Shown: positions 34,703 through 44,157 of the stretch, piece by piece | Layout of the letters: the number at the start of each line of letters is the position of its first letter | Position numbering within the stretch: the stretch's first letter is position 1 | Assembly: GCF_900186505.1 (NCBI RefSeq) | Contig: NZ_LT891968.1 | Coordinates: forward strand, 436,436 to 500,435 | Length of the DNA: 64,000 bases | Direction: 5' to 3' | Source: Enorma phocaeensis | GTDB taxonomy: Bacteria; Actinomycetota; Coriobacteriia; Coriobacteriales; Coriobacteriaceae | Position numbers and translations under genes: made by a program | The notes under the pieces: generated by a model | The model's database searches: none | What the model was told of the DNA's origin: nothing | The model's input: only the letters and a program-made list of their open reading frames with translations

Positions 34703-35552
34703 CGGAACCCTCCCCACCCATCATGGCAACGACCTCCATGATGCGGTCGAAGAACTCCTGGCGCGTCGAGCCGCCACGGCGCAGCTCGGTGAAGATGCGT
34801 CCGTCGCGGATGAAGAGCACGCGATGCGTATAGCTTGCGGCGAAGCTGTCGTGCGTGACCATGAGCACGGTCGCCTTGAGGTTCTTGTTCATGGTCTCGA
34901 AGCTCTCGAGCAGCAGGCGCGCGTTCTTGGAATCGAGGGCGCCGGTGGGCTCATCCGCCATGATGATGGCGGGATCGGTCACGAGCGCGCGGGCAGCCGC
35001 GACGCGCTGCTGCTGGCCACCGGAGAGCTGATAGGGGTACTTGACGAGCGTATCGCGAATACCCAACCGGCCGGCGACCTCGTCCACCCGGCGCAGGACC
35101 TCCTTGGGTGCCACGCGACTGATGGTAAGCGGCAACGCGATGTTCTCGCGAGCGGTAAGCGTGTCGAGCAGGTTGGAATCCTGGAAGATGAAGCCGAGCT
35201 GCTCGCGACGGAAGCGCGTAAGCTTCTGGGACTTCATCCGCGTGATGTCCTCGCCGTTCACCAGCACGCTGCCGCTTGTCACCGCATCAATAGTTGAGAC
35301 GCAGTTGAGCAGCGTCGACTTGCCGGAGCCCGAGGCGCCCATGATGCCCACGAACTCACCTCGAGCGACGGTGAACGAGACGTCGCGCAGGGCGTGCGTC
35401 ACGTTATTGCGGCTGCCGTAGACCTTCTCGATGTGGCGCACGTCGAGCACCGGTGCGGCGGGAGCGGCGGGTGCGCCCTGCTGCGCGCCCGCGGGAGCGG
35501 CGGAGACGCCTCCAGTCGCAAAGTGGGCGAATGTCTTGGAATTCACTGGCAT
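34692..35552 (-). CDS. ABC transporter ATP-binding protein (BceA-like)
   Basis: A 286-residue ATPase with Walker A GASGSGKST, signature LSGGQQQR, Walker B IIMADEPTGALD and a switch His in VTHD. The first ~33 residues are an Ala/Pro/Gly-rich extension not typical of the family. AAAGGA precedes the ATG at 35552. It overlaps its FtsX permease gene by 11 bp, indicating translational coupling. The pair probably forms a Bce-type transporter acting on cell-envelope-targeting peptides or antibiotics. Confidence 0.93.
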   Translation of the reverse strand: MPVNSKTFAHFATGGVSAAPAGAQQGAPAAPAAPVLDVRHIEKVYGSRNNVTHALRDVSFTVARGEFVGIMGASGSGKSTLLNCVSTIDAVTSGSVLVNGEDITRMKSQKLTRFRREQLGFIFQDSNLLDTLTARENIALPLTISRVAPKEVLRRVDEVAGRLGIRDTLVKYPYQLSGGQQQRVAAARALVTDPAIIMADEPTGALDSKNARLLLESFETMNKNLKATVLMVTHDSFAASYTHRVLFIRDGRIFTELRRGGSTRQEFFDRIMEVVAMMGGEGSDAL

Positions 35553-35785
35553 CTTAGGTCCTTTCCCTGTGCCCTAGCTTACCTCGTGCGCGAGCGGGTG
35601 CGGCCGGGGCGTGGACGGACGCGGTCGGGGACGCCGCACCGCTCGCAACCCTATCCTCGCAAGACGGGCGGCAGGCAGCCATCGATTTGGCTTACAGTTG
35701 GCTTGCAAATTCGTAAGGTGCGCAGTCTGCTATGCTTGCTTGTCGTAAAACGTCAGCGACACGGCGCAGGCGAGAGGAGGGGCCC

Positions 35786-36718
35786 ATGCGGACGGTACAC
35801 GTGGCGGCCGGCATAATCAAAGCGGGCGACGGCTCCGACCGCGTGCTCGCCGTCCAGCGCGGCTACGGTGAGATGGCAGGCCTCTGGGAGTTCCCCGGCG
35901 GCAAAGTGGAGCGCGGCGAGACCGCCCGCGACGCCTGCCGGCGCGAGCTCGCCGAGGAACTGCAGGTGCGCATCTGCGACTTGCGCGACTTCTACACCGT
36001 CGAGTACGACTACGAGGACTTCCACCTCTCCATGGAATGCTTCTTCTGCCGCATCGCCGAGGGCGACGAGCCCCGGCGCTCCGACCGCCAGCTCAAGCTC
36101 CGCTGGGTCGAGCGCGCCTCGCTCGCCAAGCTCGCGTGGATGCCCGCCGACATCGAGCTGGTGCGAGCGCTCGCCGCCGCCTCCCCTGCCGAAGGGACCG
36201 ATGCCGAGGACGGGCAGCCGGCAGCAGGATGCAAAAGGTCCAAGCTCCTGGACGAGATCGATACCGCTGATCTCTCGGCGGACGAGACCGAGCTGGTGCG
36301 CCGCCGCGCCGCCATCCGCAAGTCCATGCAGGGAAACAAGCGCGCGGACACCAAGCCCGAGCTCATCGTGCGGCAGCGGCTGCGCGCCGCGGGCCTCACG
36401 GGCTACCGCCTGCAGTGGAAGAAGGCACCGGGTCGCCCCGACATCGCCTTCCCCGGCCGCAAGGTCGCCATCTTCGTGAACGGCTGCTTCTGGCACCGTT
36501 GCCCGCACTGCCACCCCTCGACGCCAAAGCGCAACACGGAGTTCTGGGAGGCGAAGTTCCGCCGCAACGTCGAGCGCGACCAACGCGCCCTCGCCGAGCT
36601 CGCCGAGCAGGGCTGGACCGCGATCACCATCTGGGAGTGCGAGCTCAAGCGCGACCGCGTCGACGAGACCATGGAGCGCGTCATCGAGCAGGTGCGTGCT
36701 GCCGAGCGCCGTCAGTGA
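35786..36718 (+). CDS. fusion of a Nudix hydrolase and a Vsr-type mismatch endonuclease
   Basis: A 310-residue two-domain protein. Residues ~1-130 form a MutT-like Nudix hydrolase with an intact Nudix box (GGKVERGETARDACRRELAEEL, about 38-59) after FPGG, predicted to hydrolyse modified nucleoside triphosphates. A polar linker (about 135-175) leads to a Vsr-like nicking endonuclease. That domain has KPELIVRQRLRAAG, the catalytic Asp219 in GRPD, and the zinc/active-site segment GCFWHRCPHC (233-242). It ends with FWEAKFRRNVERDQR and IWECELK. AGAGGAGG precedes the ATG at 35786. No Dcm methylase gene, the usual Vsr partner, is nearby. The fusion would join nucleotide-pool cleaning with T:G mismatch repair. 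Confidence 0.9.
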   Translation: MRTVHVAAGIIKAGDGSDRVLAVQRGYGEMAGLWEFPGGKVERGETARDACRRELAEELQVRICDLRDFYTVEYDYEDFHLSMECFFCRIAEGDEPRRSDRQLKLRWVERASLAKLAWMPADIELVRALAAASPAEGTDAEDGQPAAGCKRSKLLDEIDTADLSADETELVRRRAAIRKSMQGNKRADTKPELIVRQRLRAAGLTGYRLQWKKAPGRPDIAFPGRKVAIFVNGCFWHRCPHCHPSTPKRNTEFWEAKFRRNVERDQRALAELAEQGWTAITIWECELKRDRVDETMERVIEQVRAAERRQ

Positions 36719-37170
36719 TCCCGCCGGTCCTCGGAGCGCTCCATCACTCCCACATCGTCTCTACACGCACCCCCGCTATGCACAGCGTCGCATAGATGCC
36801 TGAATCTATGCGCTTACCTGCTGGTTCATAAAGCCTTCAAACCAATGTAAGCCATTCTTAGGTTACGTGAGTGGGTGCGCTGGCCATAATGGTCACAAGC
36901 GCACGGGAGAGCAGCACCCCGGACGCTATCTAGGTGGTTGAGCGAGGAGGCCGCGCATGCTTTCTTCCAGAGACGCAGCTTGCACATGGTCACCATTGCA
37001 AACAGCCCAATGTGCGAACCATTTCTCCTTCCCCCCGACACAGAGATATGGCCTCCTCGTCTCCACCAACCGCTCGCACGACCAGCGCATCAATCTCCAT
37101 CGCACCTGGAGCGGTGCGCTCGAACGGTTGAGCAAGCGCCCCACGGAACACGCGTCGACTCTGCTCTAGC
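36719..37170. other. intergenic region with two inverted repeats
   Basis: A perfect 9-bp stem CGCATAGAT/ATCTATGCG with a 6-nt loop is at 36789-36812, and GTGCGCT/AGCGCAC arms enclose a partly symmetric TGGCCATAATGGTCA core at 36875-36904. Either could end transcription or bind a regulator. No gene is supported here. Confidence 0.45.
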
Positions 37171-38382
37171 CTATCGCACGTTCATGCTTGAACGTGCATA
37201 CCGCCCGAACCAATACGAGCCGGCGCGCAACTTGACGGCAAGCGTGATGAAGAACACGAACAGACACAAAGCGTTGATAAGCGCAAAGGGCAACAGTGCG
37301 GAGAGCAGGTCCGCAAACGCCGCGTTGCCCAGCTCGCCCATGATGAGGTCCTCGATTATGCCCTCGGCACGGGGGATATGCTCGAAGATAACCGTGTGCA
37401 TAACCCACCGCATGCACGCTATGAGCGCACTTGCCGCACCATCCGCCACCAACGTGGCGCTGAGGATCCCCGCAGGATGCGCCCAGCATGAGGCGGCCAG
37501 GCGCCTCATGGGGAACGCGTCGGAGAACGACCCGCTCGCCCCCAGATGCACTACCGTTGCCGTTGCCAAGGTTTCCATGGCGATCGCAGCACCGATGATC
37601 AGAATCAAGCTCAGGAATAGCACGATGATGGAGATTATATCGGGCATCACATCGGCCAAGGCGCCGATCGCGTCGGCCAAGATTCCAACAAGCACCGTCC
37701 CCACACCTGCAACCAACAGCAGAGAACTCCCGCCAAATATGCCCCACGACAACAGCGTGCTGCTGAAAAGGCGTGCTTGCGGTGTCTGGGAGCTTGCATA
37801 CGCCGCCTGACGCCCCCATTCCAGCGCACTTCCGAATCCCGCCGCACAAACCACCGCGAGCAACGGGAGCCAGTAGGTCGGCACGATGGTGCAGAGGGCT
37901 CCGAGCGCGGCATACAACGCCATATGAGTTGCCACTTTCGGCATCGAGAGCACGTCTGCTATCCCCTGACCCAGGCAGCTGCGCTTCCGCTGTTCCGCCG
38001 GTACCCCCGAATAACCCGGCGCCACATATCCGCTCTGAGCTCCCACATTGCCCGGCTGCCCACTCAAGATCTCGCGGGCCGTTGCCCGTGCCGGCACAGA
38101 AGAGCCCGTAGCAGCAACTGTCGTCGCGCCAGGAGCCTTGCCCTGCGGCGACTCATGCAACGGAACCGGGCCCTGATGCGCTGCTGGCTCAGACCTGAGC
38201 ACTGTTGTACGCGTATCGGGATCGAGCGGCTCTGCTTCAGCGAGAAGCGTGGTCTTGGCATCTGCCTCCCGCAGCTTGTCCGCCTCCTGCAGCTGGTCGC
38301 CGGACCCCGAGATACGCGCTCCGCACACGCAGCAGAAGGGCATGCCCCGCTCTACTTTCGCACCGCATTCTGGACAATACAT
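37171..38382 (-). CDS. zinc-ribbon polytopic membrane protein of the T7SS-like locus
   Basis: A 403-residue protein starting with a zinc ribbon (CPECGAKVERGMPFCCVCG, about 3-21). A ~110-residue disordered, Pro/Ala-rich linker follows, then about six TM segments (about 150-395). The linker carries two Thr-rich sites, KTTLLAE and RTTVLRS, that fit the pThr-x-x-Leu pattern recognised by FHA domains. The ATG at 38382 follows GGAAGGGAG. A hairpin (GCACGTTCA, 4-nt loop, TGAACGTGC) lies across the final codons at 37176-37197. It is the last gene of the 18-gene run. The function is unknown; an FHA-docked membrane component is plausible. Confidence 0.7.
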   Translation of the reverse strand: MYCPECGAKVERGMPFCCVCGARISGSGDQLQEADKLREADAKTTLLAEAEPLDPDTRTTVLRSEPAAHQGPVPLHESPQGKAPGATTVAATGSSVPARATAREILSGQPGNVGAQSGYVAPGYSGVPAEQRKRSCLGQGIADVLSMPKVATHMALYAALGALCTIVPTYWLPLLAVVCAAGFGSALEWGRQAAYASSQTPQARLFSSTLLSWGIFGGSSLLLVAGVGTVLVGILADAIGALADVMPDIISIIVLFLSLILIIGAAIAMETLATATVVHLGASGSFSDAFPMRRLAASCWAHPAGILSATLVADGAASALIACMRWVMHTVIFEHIPRAEGIIEDLIMGELGNAAFADLLSALLPFALINALCLFVFFITLAVKLRAGSYWFGRYARSSMNVR

Positions 38383-38409
38383 AGCGCTCCCTTCCACGAC
38401 GGATTGCGC

Positions 38410-39051
38410 TTAAGCCCTCACCACCGAAAAGTCCTCGTTACCCAAGGTAAGCCTGTCTCCAGGAGCCAACGCGACCCGTCCGCCCCGAGGCACGGGATTG
38501 CCGTTCACCCGCGTCCCGTTCGTCGAGCCGCAATCCTCGACCACATAGCCAGTGGCTTGCAGGCCTATGCGTACATGCACGCGGGAGATCGCGGAGTTCC
38601 CATCTATGCGAACGTCCGCAGCAGTTCCCTTGCCCACCGTGATGGGGAAGGTGCCAAGCGCGTAGGCGGTGCCGTCTTTGCGCTTGAGCACAAGGGCGTG
38701 ACGAGCAACCGGCTTGGCGGGGTACGCGGGCGCAGCGGCGGCCGATGGCGCCGCCTGCCGAACAGGTGCCTGAGCGGCAGGAACCGGGCGAGCGGACGCC
38801 GGAGCGGCAGCCGGAGCCGCGTTCTGCCAGACAGGAGGGCGGACCGAAGCCGGAGGCATCGTTGGAGTCGTGGCCGGAGACGCCGCCGGAGTCGACAGCG
38901 GGACGGCGGTATTCGCCCCAGTCCCCGAGCGTGCACCCGAGACAGCCCCTTGCTGCGGATTTGCCGAGGCAATCCTCATCAACTTCGCCCCGCACCGGAT
39001 GCAGAAGAAGTTGTCATCGCTGTTCTTAGCCCCGCATGTAGTGCAGAACAT
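38410..39051 (-). CDS. zinc-ribbon FHA-domain protein
   Basis: A 213-residue protein with an N-terminal zinc ribbon (CTTCGAKN, then CIRCGAKL), an ~80-residue Ala/Pro-rich disordered linker, and a C-terminal FHA domain (about 120-210). The FHA signature is present: VGKGTAADVRI, SRVHVRI and GSTNGTRVNG. FHA domains bind phosphothreonine peptides. It is the final FHA protein of the locus and sits between a propeller-like protein and a zinc-ribbon membrane protein whose linker has Thr-x-x-Leu sites. GGGAGG precedes the start. Confidence 0.88.
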   Translation of the reverse strand: MFCTTCGAKNSDDNFFCIRCGAKLMRIASANPQQGAVSGARSGTGANTAVPLSTPAASPATTPTMPPASVRPPVWQNAAPAAAPASARPVPAAQAPVRQAAPSAAAAPAYPAKPVARHALVLKRKDGTAYALGTFPITVGKGTAADVRIDGNSAISRVHVRIGLQATGYVVEDCGSTNGTRVNGNPVPRGGRVALAPGDRLTLGNEDFSVVRA

Positions 39052-39063
39052 CGTTTACCTCCC

Positions 39064-40326
39064 TTATCGTGCGTCCTCGTATAGCGCCTCAGCTGACGCC
39101 TGGTCGCTCGCCACATCAACGGTGTACAGGCCTTGTTCCGCCACGAGGTAGAGCAGGCCGTCCTCCACCTCGATGCGCACGGTGGAGGGCCCCACTTCCC
39201 CCAGAACGGACTCGATCGCAGGCGCAAGGTCATGGGAGAAGCCCGTCGTCTCGGCAATCCAAGCAATCGCACCCGTGTTGGTCACCACGACGCATCCCGA
39301 CGCATCGCATGCCGTGAGCCCCGCACTCGCGAGCTCGGCATACTCTTGGAATCCTCCCGAGAATTCCCTCCGGACAAACCGCACGGCGCCATCGGCACCC
39401 TGCTCGCCCTGGTATAACGAGGAGCCATCGCACGACGGGCACTGTGCAGCGCCCGATCCGGACAGAAGCGTCACGGGCGTCGCATCCGGTTGCCGTGCCA
39501 TCGCACCGGCATACTCGTCGAGCCGCCATCCCGCGCCATCCGTAGCGTGCACCAGCAAGCTACCCTCATCCCAGAACAGCGAGAGGGCCGTCGCTCCAGG
39601 GTATGCGTGCTCAACCGGAGGAGTATCGAGCCGAGCAAGGTCTATCGCCACGGCCTTCGGGTCCTCATCAGGCATCAGGCACGCGGCGTATACCCAACCG
39701 TCGCGTACCAACATGTCGGTCAGCGTCCCGGTTGTCGCATACACCTCCTGCACAGCAGGGGCATCGTTCCCGCGCGCGCCAACCAGCCGCACGATCCGCG
39801 TGTCGCCCTGCGCCGCGCTCACCACTGCATACAAATCGTCCCCGGAGATGTTCAAGCAAGAAGCGGGACCTTCGTACACGCGCACGGGCTCGGCATCTTG
39901 CTGCGGGTCCTCGGCATCTGTCTGCGGCTCCTCGGCGACCTCCTGCTCATTCGCGCCATCGAGCGCGAGCCGCATGATCCCCGCGCCATCAGCCCAGTAC
40001 ACCACGCTGCCGTCGCGGATAACATCTCCGCCGCCGCGGGCGCCGGCGGCATCCGCAGGCATATCGCCTTCGAATGCAGCGTTGCCCGATCCCTCCGGAA
40101 CAGCGTCATCGGGCGACGAGGCGCCGGCAGCGGCTTCCTCGACATCCTCCGCGCTGGGCGGGGTGCCCGCAGCGCAAGAGAAGAGCAAGGCCGCAAGCAG
40201 CACGCACCAGAGCACGAGGGCTGCCATACCCGCCCTGCGCAGAACCTTGGCATGGCCGTCAAGAGGGGATGCTTCCTCGGGCTCCGACGCATCCTGGCCG
40301 CGAGCCCGGCAATGCCACCGCTCCAA
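39064..40326 (-). CDS. membrane-anchored protein, probably beta-propeller
   Basis: A 420-residue protein. After a ~30-residue cytoplasmic tail there is one TM segment (about 33-52) ending in a lipobox-like LLFSC. An acidic linker follows, then an extracytoplasmic domain of repeated beta-strand units (GSVVYWADGAGIMRLAL, GDDLYAVVSA, DGWVYAACL) resembling DUF5050-type propellers. The start is a TTG at 40326, supported by GGGAGGGG 6 nt upstream. It lies between the large surface protein and the zinc-ribbon FHA gene. Function is unknown; propellers usually bind proteins or glycans. Confidence 0.65.
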   Translation of the reverse strand: MERWHCRARGQDASEPEEASPLDGHAKVLRRAGMAALVLWCVLLAALLFSCAAGTPPSAEDVEEAAAGASSPDDAVPEGSGNAAFEGDMPADAAGARGGGDVIRDGSVVYWADGAGIMRLALDGANEQEVAEEPQTDAEDPQQDAEPVRVYEGPASCLNISGDDLYAVVSAAQGDTRIVRLVGARGNDAPAVQEVYATTGTLTDMLVRDGWVYAACLMPDEDPKAVAIDLARLDTPPVEHAYPGATALSLFWDEGSLLVHATDGAGWRLDEYAGAMARQPDATPVTLLSGSGAAQCPSCDGSSLYQGEQGADGAVRFVRREFSGGFQEYAELASAGLTACDASGCVVVTNTGAIAWIAETTGFSHDLAPAIESVLGEVGPSTVRIEVEDGLLYLVAEQGLYTVDVASDQASAEALYEDAR

Positions 40327-40393
40327 GGTTCACCCCTCCCAGCATCCAAAAAGCGCCCCGCACATGCAGGGCGCTTGTACCTCATGGTCTCAT

Positions 40394-43300
40394 CTACTCG
40401 TCAGCTTGCTGCTTCTTGCGATACACCGCGAAGCCGATGCCCGCCACCGCAACTAGGGCGGCGACGATCGAGCCCGCAAAGAGCGGTAGGTTGCTCATCC
40501 ACAGCACGATGGGATCGTCCGACACGAGCACGTTTTGAGCCACCAGTTCATCGGACTCGTTGCCCGCCGCGTCGAACACCACCACCGAGACCTCCTGGCG
40601 CTCCGCGCTGCCCGCAAGCACCACGTCGTACGTGGAGCTCTCGGCGAGCGCCTCGGCGTCGAGCTCTGCATAGGTCTCGCCGTTCACCACGATCTGCGCG
40701 TGGTCGAGCATGAGGTTATCCTCGAACATCACCTGCGCGGTGTACTCGGCCTCCTCGTAGCGGCCGTTGCTCTCGAGGTCGACGAAGCTCGCGATGGGCG
40801 CCGTATCGTCAACCGCGAAGTTGACCTCGGCCGTAGCGCCGGCTTCCTCGGCGTTCTTCCCCTCCATGGTGTTCTCTGAGATGTTCTGGGCGTTGTCGAG
40901 CGAGTGGAACAGCACGCGGTACACGCCGTCGGCATCGAACGTCGCCTGGCCGACGGTGTAGGTGTACTCATGCCAGCCCGTCGCAGTGCTGTGCGCGACC
41001 GTGTAGTCGGCATCGCGCTCGAGCGTGGTGTTCTCAGCGTCATGCGTGAGCTCGACCGCCGTCGCGGCCTCCTGCAGGCCGGACGGGTTGATTTCGGTCA
41101 CCACGACGTCGATGAGCTCATCGGACGTGATGTAGCTCCCCAGCACAGCCCCCGTCTCGTCGGAGATCACGTAGGTCGAGCCAAAGCGGTTCACCGACCA
41201 GGTCATGGCCTCGGTCGCGGTGCTGCCCGCCAGATCGCGCGCCGTGACCGTGATGGTATACACGCCGTCGTTACCGCGGACGCTCGCAGGGTTGGTGTAG
41301 GTCACCGTCATATCGGTCGCCGTGGCCTCGGGGGTCGAGGCAGCATAGGGGTTGCCGCTCGCCGCACCCAGCACCGCATGTCCCACCTTGTCGACCACGA
41401 TGGTCGTAGCCGGGTCGAGGTTCGTATCGTGCACCGAAGCCGTGGGGACGGCGTCGCCGGCATAGGCCGTCTGGTTCGCAACGCCACCCAGCTCGATCTC
41501 GGGCACCAGGGTGTCGACCACGAACTCGGGCGAAGCATACGGGGTAACCGCGTTGTTCGCGAGGTCCTCGCCTTCAACCGAGAGCGTGTACACGCCCTGG
41601 CCGGGGAAGGTCACACGCGCGATGTGCGTGTCGCCGTCGGAGCTCCAGGCGCCCACCTGCGGCTGGCCCACCTCAGAGCCGTTGCCGGGCTCTGCCGTGG
41701 TGCTGATGCGCATATGGTCTGCCGAGAAGTTATGCTCGGTCACCGTGATGGTCGCCGTGCGCGCACGGCTGTAATAACGGCCGTTCGCGACGTCGTTGTT
41801 ATCGAAGCTCACCTGCATGACCGGCGCGGTCTTGTCGATGGTGAAGGACTCGCCGGCGGCCGTCGCCGTATGCCCCACGATATCCGATACCGCAAAGCTC
41901 GAGACCTCCCAGTCGGCGTCGGTGGTAAAGGGCAGCGTGTAGGTCCACACATTGCTGTTGGGGGCCGTCTCCGTGAAGTCGCTCGGATGGATGGCGAGCG
42001 TCTGGGAGCCGTTCTGGCTCACCGTGAACACGACCTGATCGTTGGCGAACTGCTGGGTGTAGTTGAAGAACGGGTCGTTCACCGTCACCGTGAGCGTGCG
42101 GTTCGTGCGGTAGTACGAGCCGTTCTGGGCGTCGGTGGTATCCCAGCCGATGCTGAGCGACGGGCCCGAGCTCTCGGCCACGAGCTTGGTGTACTCGATG
42201 GGGACATCGCGGCTCTGATCGGCCGTGGTGGTGAGCTCGTTGCCCGCATTGTCGCGCGCCGTCACCGTGATGTCGGCCGTATCGACGTCGCGGTCGCCCG
42301 CGATCGTAAAGGAGTAGAGCGGGTCGTTACGCGTAAGGCTGGCTTCGATGTCGGTCTCGCCGCTCTCGTTATCGTCGTAGGTGGCGGCAACCGAGTTCGC
42401 GTCCACACCCGACTGCAGAGCGGTGATGGTGTCATCGGTATCCGCCTGGTTGCCGTTCAACTCGTCGCGCAGCGTGAACTCGACGGCGATCTGCTGGTCG
42501 CCGAAGAGGTAGCCCCCGAAGCTCTGGGCGCGCTCGGCGGTTGCCTCGGCACCCGTAAGCACCGGGGCGAGGGTATCGAGCTGGTAGCCCACGCCGGTGA
42601 CGAGCACGATCTCGTTCGTGGTGTCGTCGATGGCATAGAGCGACAGGCTATGGATGCCATCGCCCGCGGAGAGGGTGGTCGAAGTGAACGCATTGTGCGA
42701 TGCGGGGACCTGTTGCGCGCCGTAGGCGAGGCCGTGCCCCTCCCACGCCACGGTAGGCACGGCCTTCACCCACGTCGTCGCAGCGTTTCCAGCCGTGAGG
42801 CTCACAGCGCCGGAGCCGTTCTCCGAGGAGAGCGTGAGGCCCGTGTCGCCCCAAGCGAGCTGCTTCATGGCCGCAACGGTCACGCTCGTGGGATCGGTCA
42901 CGGTAAAGCTCGCGTAATCAGCTGCCGCAGCATCATTGCGCGTGAACATGGGCGTCAACGTCTGTGCCACGGCGCCCTGGCCGTCATAGCTGGCAAACGT
43001 GACGGCAGAGTAGTAGTCGGCCTCAGGAGCCTGCTCGCCCTGGGACTCGATCGCGGTCTTGATAGCCTGGTTCACCTCGGCGAGCACGGCAGCCTCCTGG
43101 TCTGCCTGCAGGCGGAACGGCTGCTCCGCAATGGTCAGCCCATCGAGCGAGAACGGCTTGACCTCGCCCACGGTGACCTTGGTGGTCTTACCGGTGGAGG
43201 TGCCGTCGGGGTAATACCACTCAACCGTGACCTCGCCACCGGCACCCACCTTAAGGCCCGTCGCGGTGAAGGTGCCGCTCTCGTAGGCGAGCGAGAAGGT

Positions 43301-44149
43301 GCCGTCCGGGTTGGTGTAGCCGCTGAACGGCGCGCCGTCGAGATACGGGGTGAGGTCGTTCACCCCGGCGACCGCCGCTGTTGCGGTCGAGCTGAACATG
43401 AGGGGGTCGGTCGTCGCGGTCTCGGCGGTGAGGTTCGCCACCTGGTCCGCCCAGTAGTCGGTGACCGAAAGGTTGACGGTAGCCGTGATGGTCCCCGCAT
43501 ATGCCTGGTCCGCAAGGGTCGCCTCGACCGTATCCGGCGCGGCGGACGGATCGGTCGCGCTCTTCTTGGTGTAGCTGTAGTTCACGGTGTAGCTGAAGCC
43601 CGTGCCGGAAACCTCGACGGCCAGCGGCGCGGTGGTGACCTTCTTGGCCGTGATGGTCGCCGCGTCATCGGAGAAAGCGATCTCGGCGTAGTCCGCCGCA
43701 GAGGCCTCGTCCGCGAACGAGATGCCCACGCCGGAAACCGCCTCGGTCGGGACGACCTCAATCGAACCCTCGACCAGCGTGTAGATGGACTCGGCATCCT
43801 CAGCGGCCAGGGCAGCTATCGCCTGATCGACGGCGAGCGTGACCGCACCCTGCTCCTGGGTAAGACCCTCGACCGCTGCCTGGACCTGGGTTTCGATGGC
43901 CGGCAGGTCGTATGCCTGCTCGCTCAGGTTCGCAAGCACGAGCTCGCCATCGACGAGCGGCTCCGCCCCTTCCGCAACATGGGTGTCGAGCTCGACCGAA
44001 AGGTTCTCGGTAAGCTCGACCTCGGCAGGCGCGGCAAAGGCCTCCGGGACAGACGCCACTGGCAGCAGCGGGATTGAAGCTGCTACCAGCAGAATCGTCA
44101 AGATGAGCGCCACGGGCCGGCGCAAGCGCTCAAACACCTTATGAGGCAT
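40394..44149 (-). CDS. large Ig-like-repeat surface protein with C-terminal TM anchor
   Basis: A 1251-residue protein. It has a Sec signal peptide (about 12-40, ending AFAAP), an N-terminal helical/beta region, and many Ig-like/bacterial-Ig-type repeats. The repeats carry recurring phrases such as ITVTARDLAGS, VDDTAPIASF and RTATITVTEHNFS. A C-terminal TM (about 1222-1243) is followed by RKKQQADE. No LPxTG motif precedes the TM, so it is membrane-anchored rather than sortase-attached. Such repeats form stalk-like adhesins. It is embedded in the kinase/T7SS run and may be an exported structural or adhesive partner of the system. Confidence 0.8.
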   Translation of the reverse strand: MPHKVFERLRRPVALILTILLVAASIPLLPVASVPEAFAAPAEVELTENLSVELDTHVAEGAEPLVDGELVLANLSEQAYDLPAIETQVQAAVEGLTQEQGAVTLAVDQAIAALAAEDAESIYTLVEGSIEVVPTEAVSGVGISFADEASAADYAEIAFSDDAATITAKKVTTAPLAVEVSGTGFSYTVNYSYTKKSATDPSAAPDTVEATLADQAYAGTITATVNLSVTDYWADQVANLTAETATTDPLMFSSTATAAVAGVNDLTPYLDGAPFSGYTNPDGTFSLAYESGTFTATGLKVGAGGEVTVEWYYPDGTSTGKTTKVTVGEVKPFSLDGLTIAEQPFRLQADQEAAVLAEVNQAIKTAIESQGEQAPEADYYSAVTFASYDGQGAVAQTLTPMFTRNDAAAADYASFTVTDPTSVTVAAMKQLAWGDTGLTLSSENGSGAVSLTAGNAATTWVKAVPTVAWEGHGLAYGAQQVPASHNAFTSTTLSAGDGIHSLSLYAIDDTTNEIVLVTGVGYQLDTLAPVLTGAEATAERAQSFGGYLFGDQQIAVEFTLRDELNGNQADTDDTITALQSGVDANSVAATYDDNESGETDIEASLTRNDPLYSFTIAGDRDVDTADITVTARDNAGNELTTTADQSRDVPIEYTKLVAESSGPSLSIGWDTTDAQNGSYYRTNRTLTVTVNDPFFNYTQQFANDQVVFTVSQNGSQTLAIHPSDFTETAPNSNVWTYTLPFTTDADWEVSSFAVSDIVGHTATAAGESFTIDKTAPVMQVSFDNNDVANGRYYSRARTATITVTEHNFSADHMRISTTAEPGNGSEVGQPQVGAWSSDGDTHIARVTFPGQGVYTLSVEGEDLANNAVTPYASPEFVVDTLVPEIELGGVANQTAYAGDAVPTASVHDTNLDPATTIVVDKVGHAVLGAASGNPYAASTPEATATDMTVTYTNPASVRGNDGVYTITVTARDLAGSTATEAMTWSVNRFGSTYVISDETGAVLGSYITSDELIDVVVTEINPSGLQEAATAVELTHDAENTTLERDADYTVAHSTATGWHEYTYTVGQATFDADGVYRVLFHSLDNAQNISENTMEGKNAEEAGATAEVNFAVDDTAPIASFVDLESNGRYEEAEYTAQVMFEDNLMLDHAQIVVNGETYAELDAEALAESSTYDVVLAGSAERQEVSVVVFDAAGNESDELVAQNVLVSDDPIVLWMSNLPLFAGSIVAALVAVAGIGFAVYRKKQQADE

Positions 44150-44157
44150 GGTTCCCC

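Noticed and set aside
36957..37169. 70-codon plus-strand open frame with AGGAGG 6 nt upstream
   Set aside because: The protein shows no motif, hydrophobic segment or regular composition, and the region lies between unrelated genes. It is retained only as a possibility.
40394..40480. LPxTG sortase anchor on the surface protein
   Set aside because: The C-terminal region has a TM and basic tail but no LPxTG-like motif. The nearby NLPLF does not fit.
40904..44077. 1057-codon plus-strand open frame opposite the surface protein
   Set aside because: Arg/Gly/His-rich composition typical of antisense frames in GC-rich DNA. The minus-strand gene has a signal peptide, repeats and a TM anchor.
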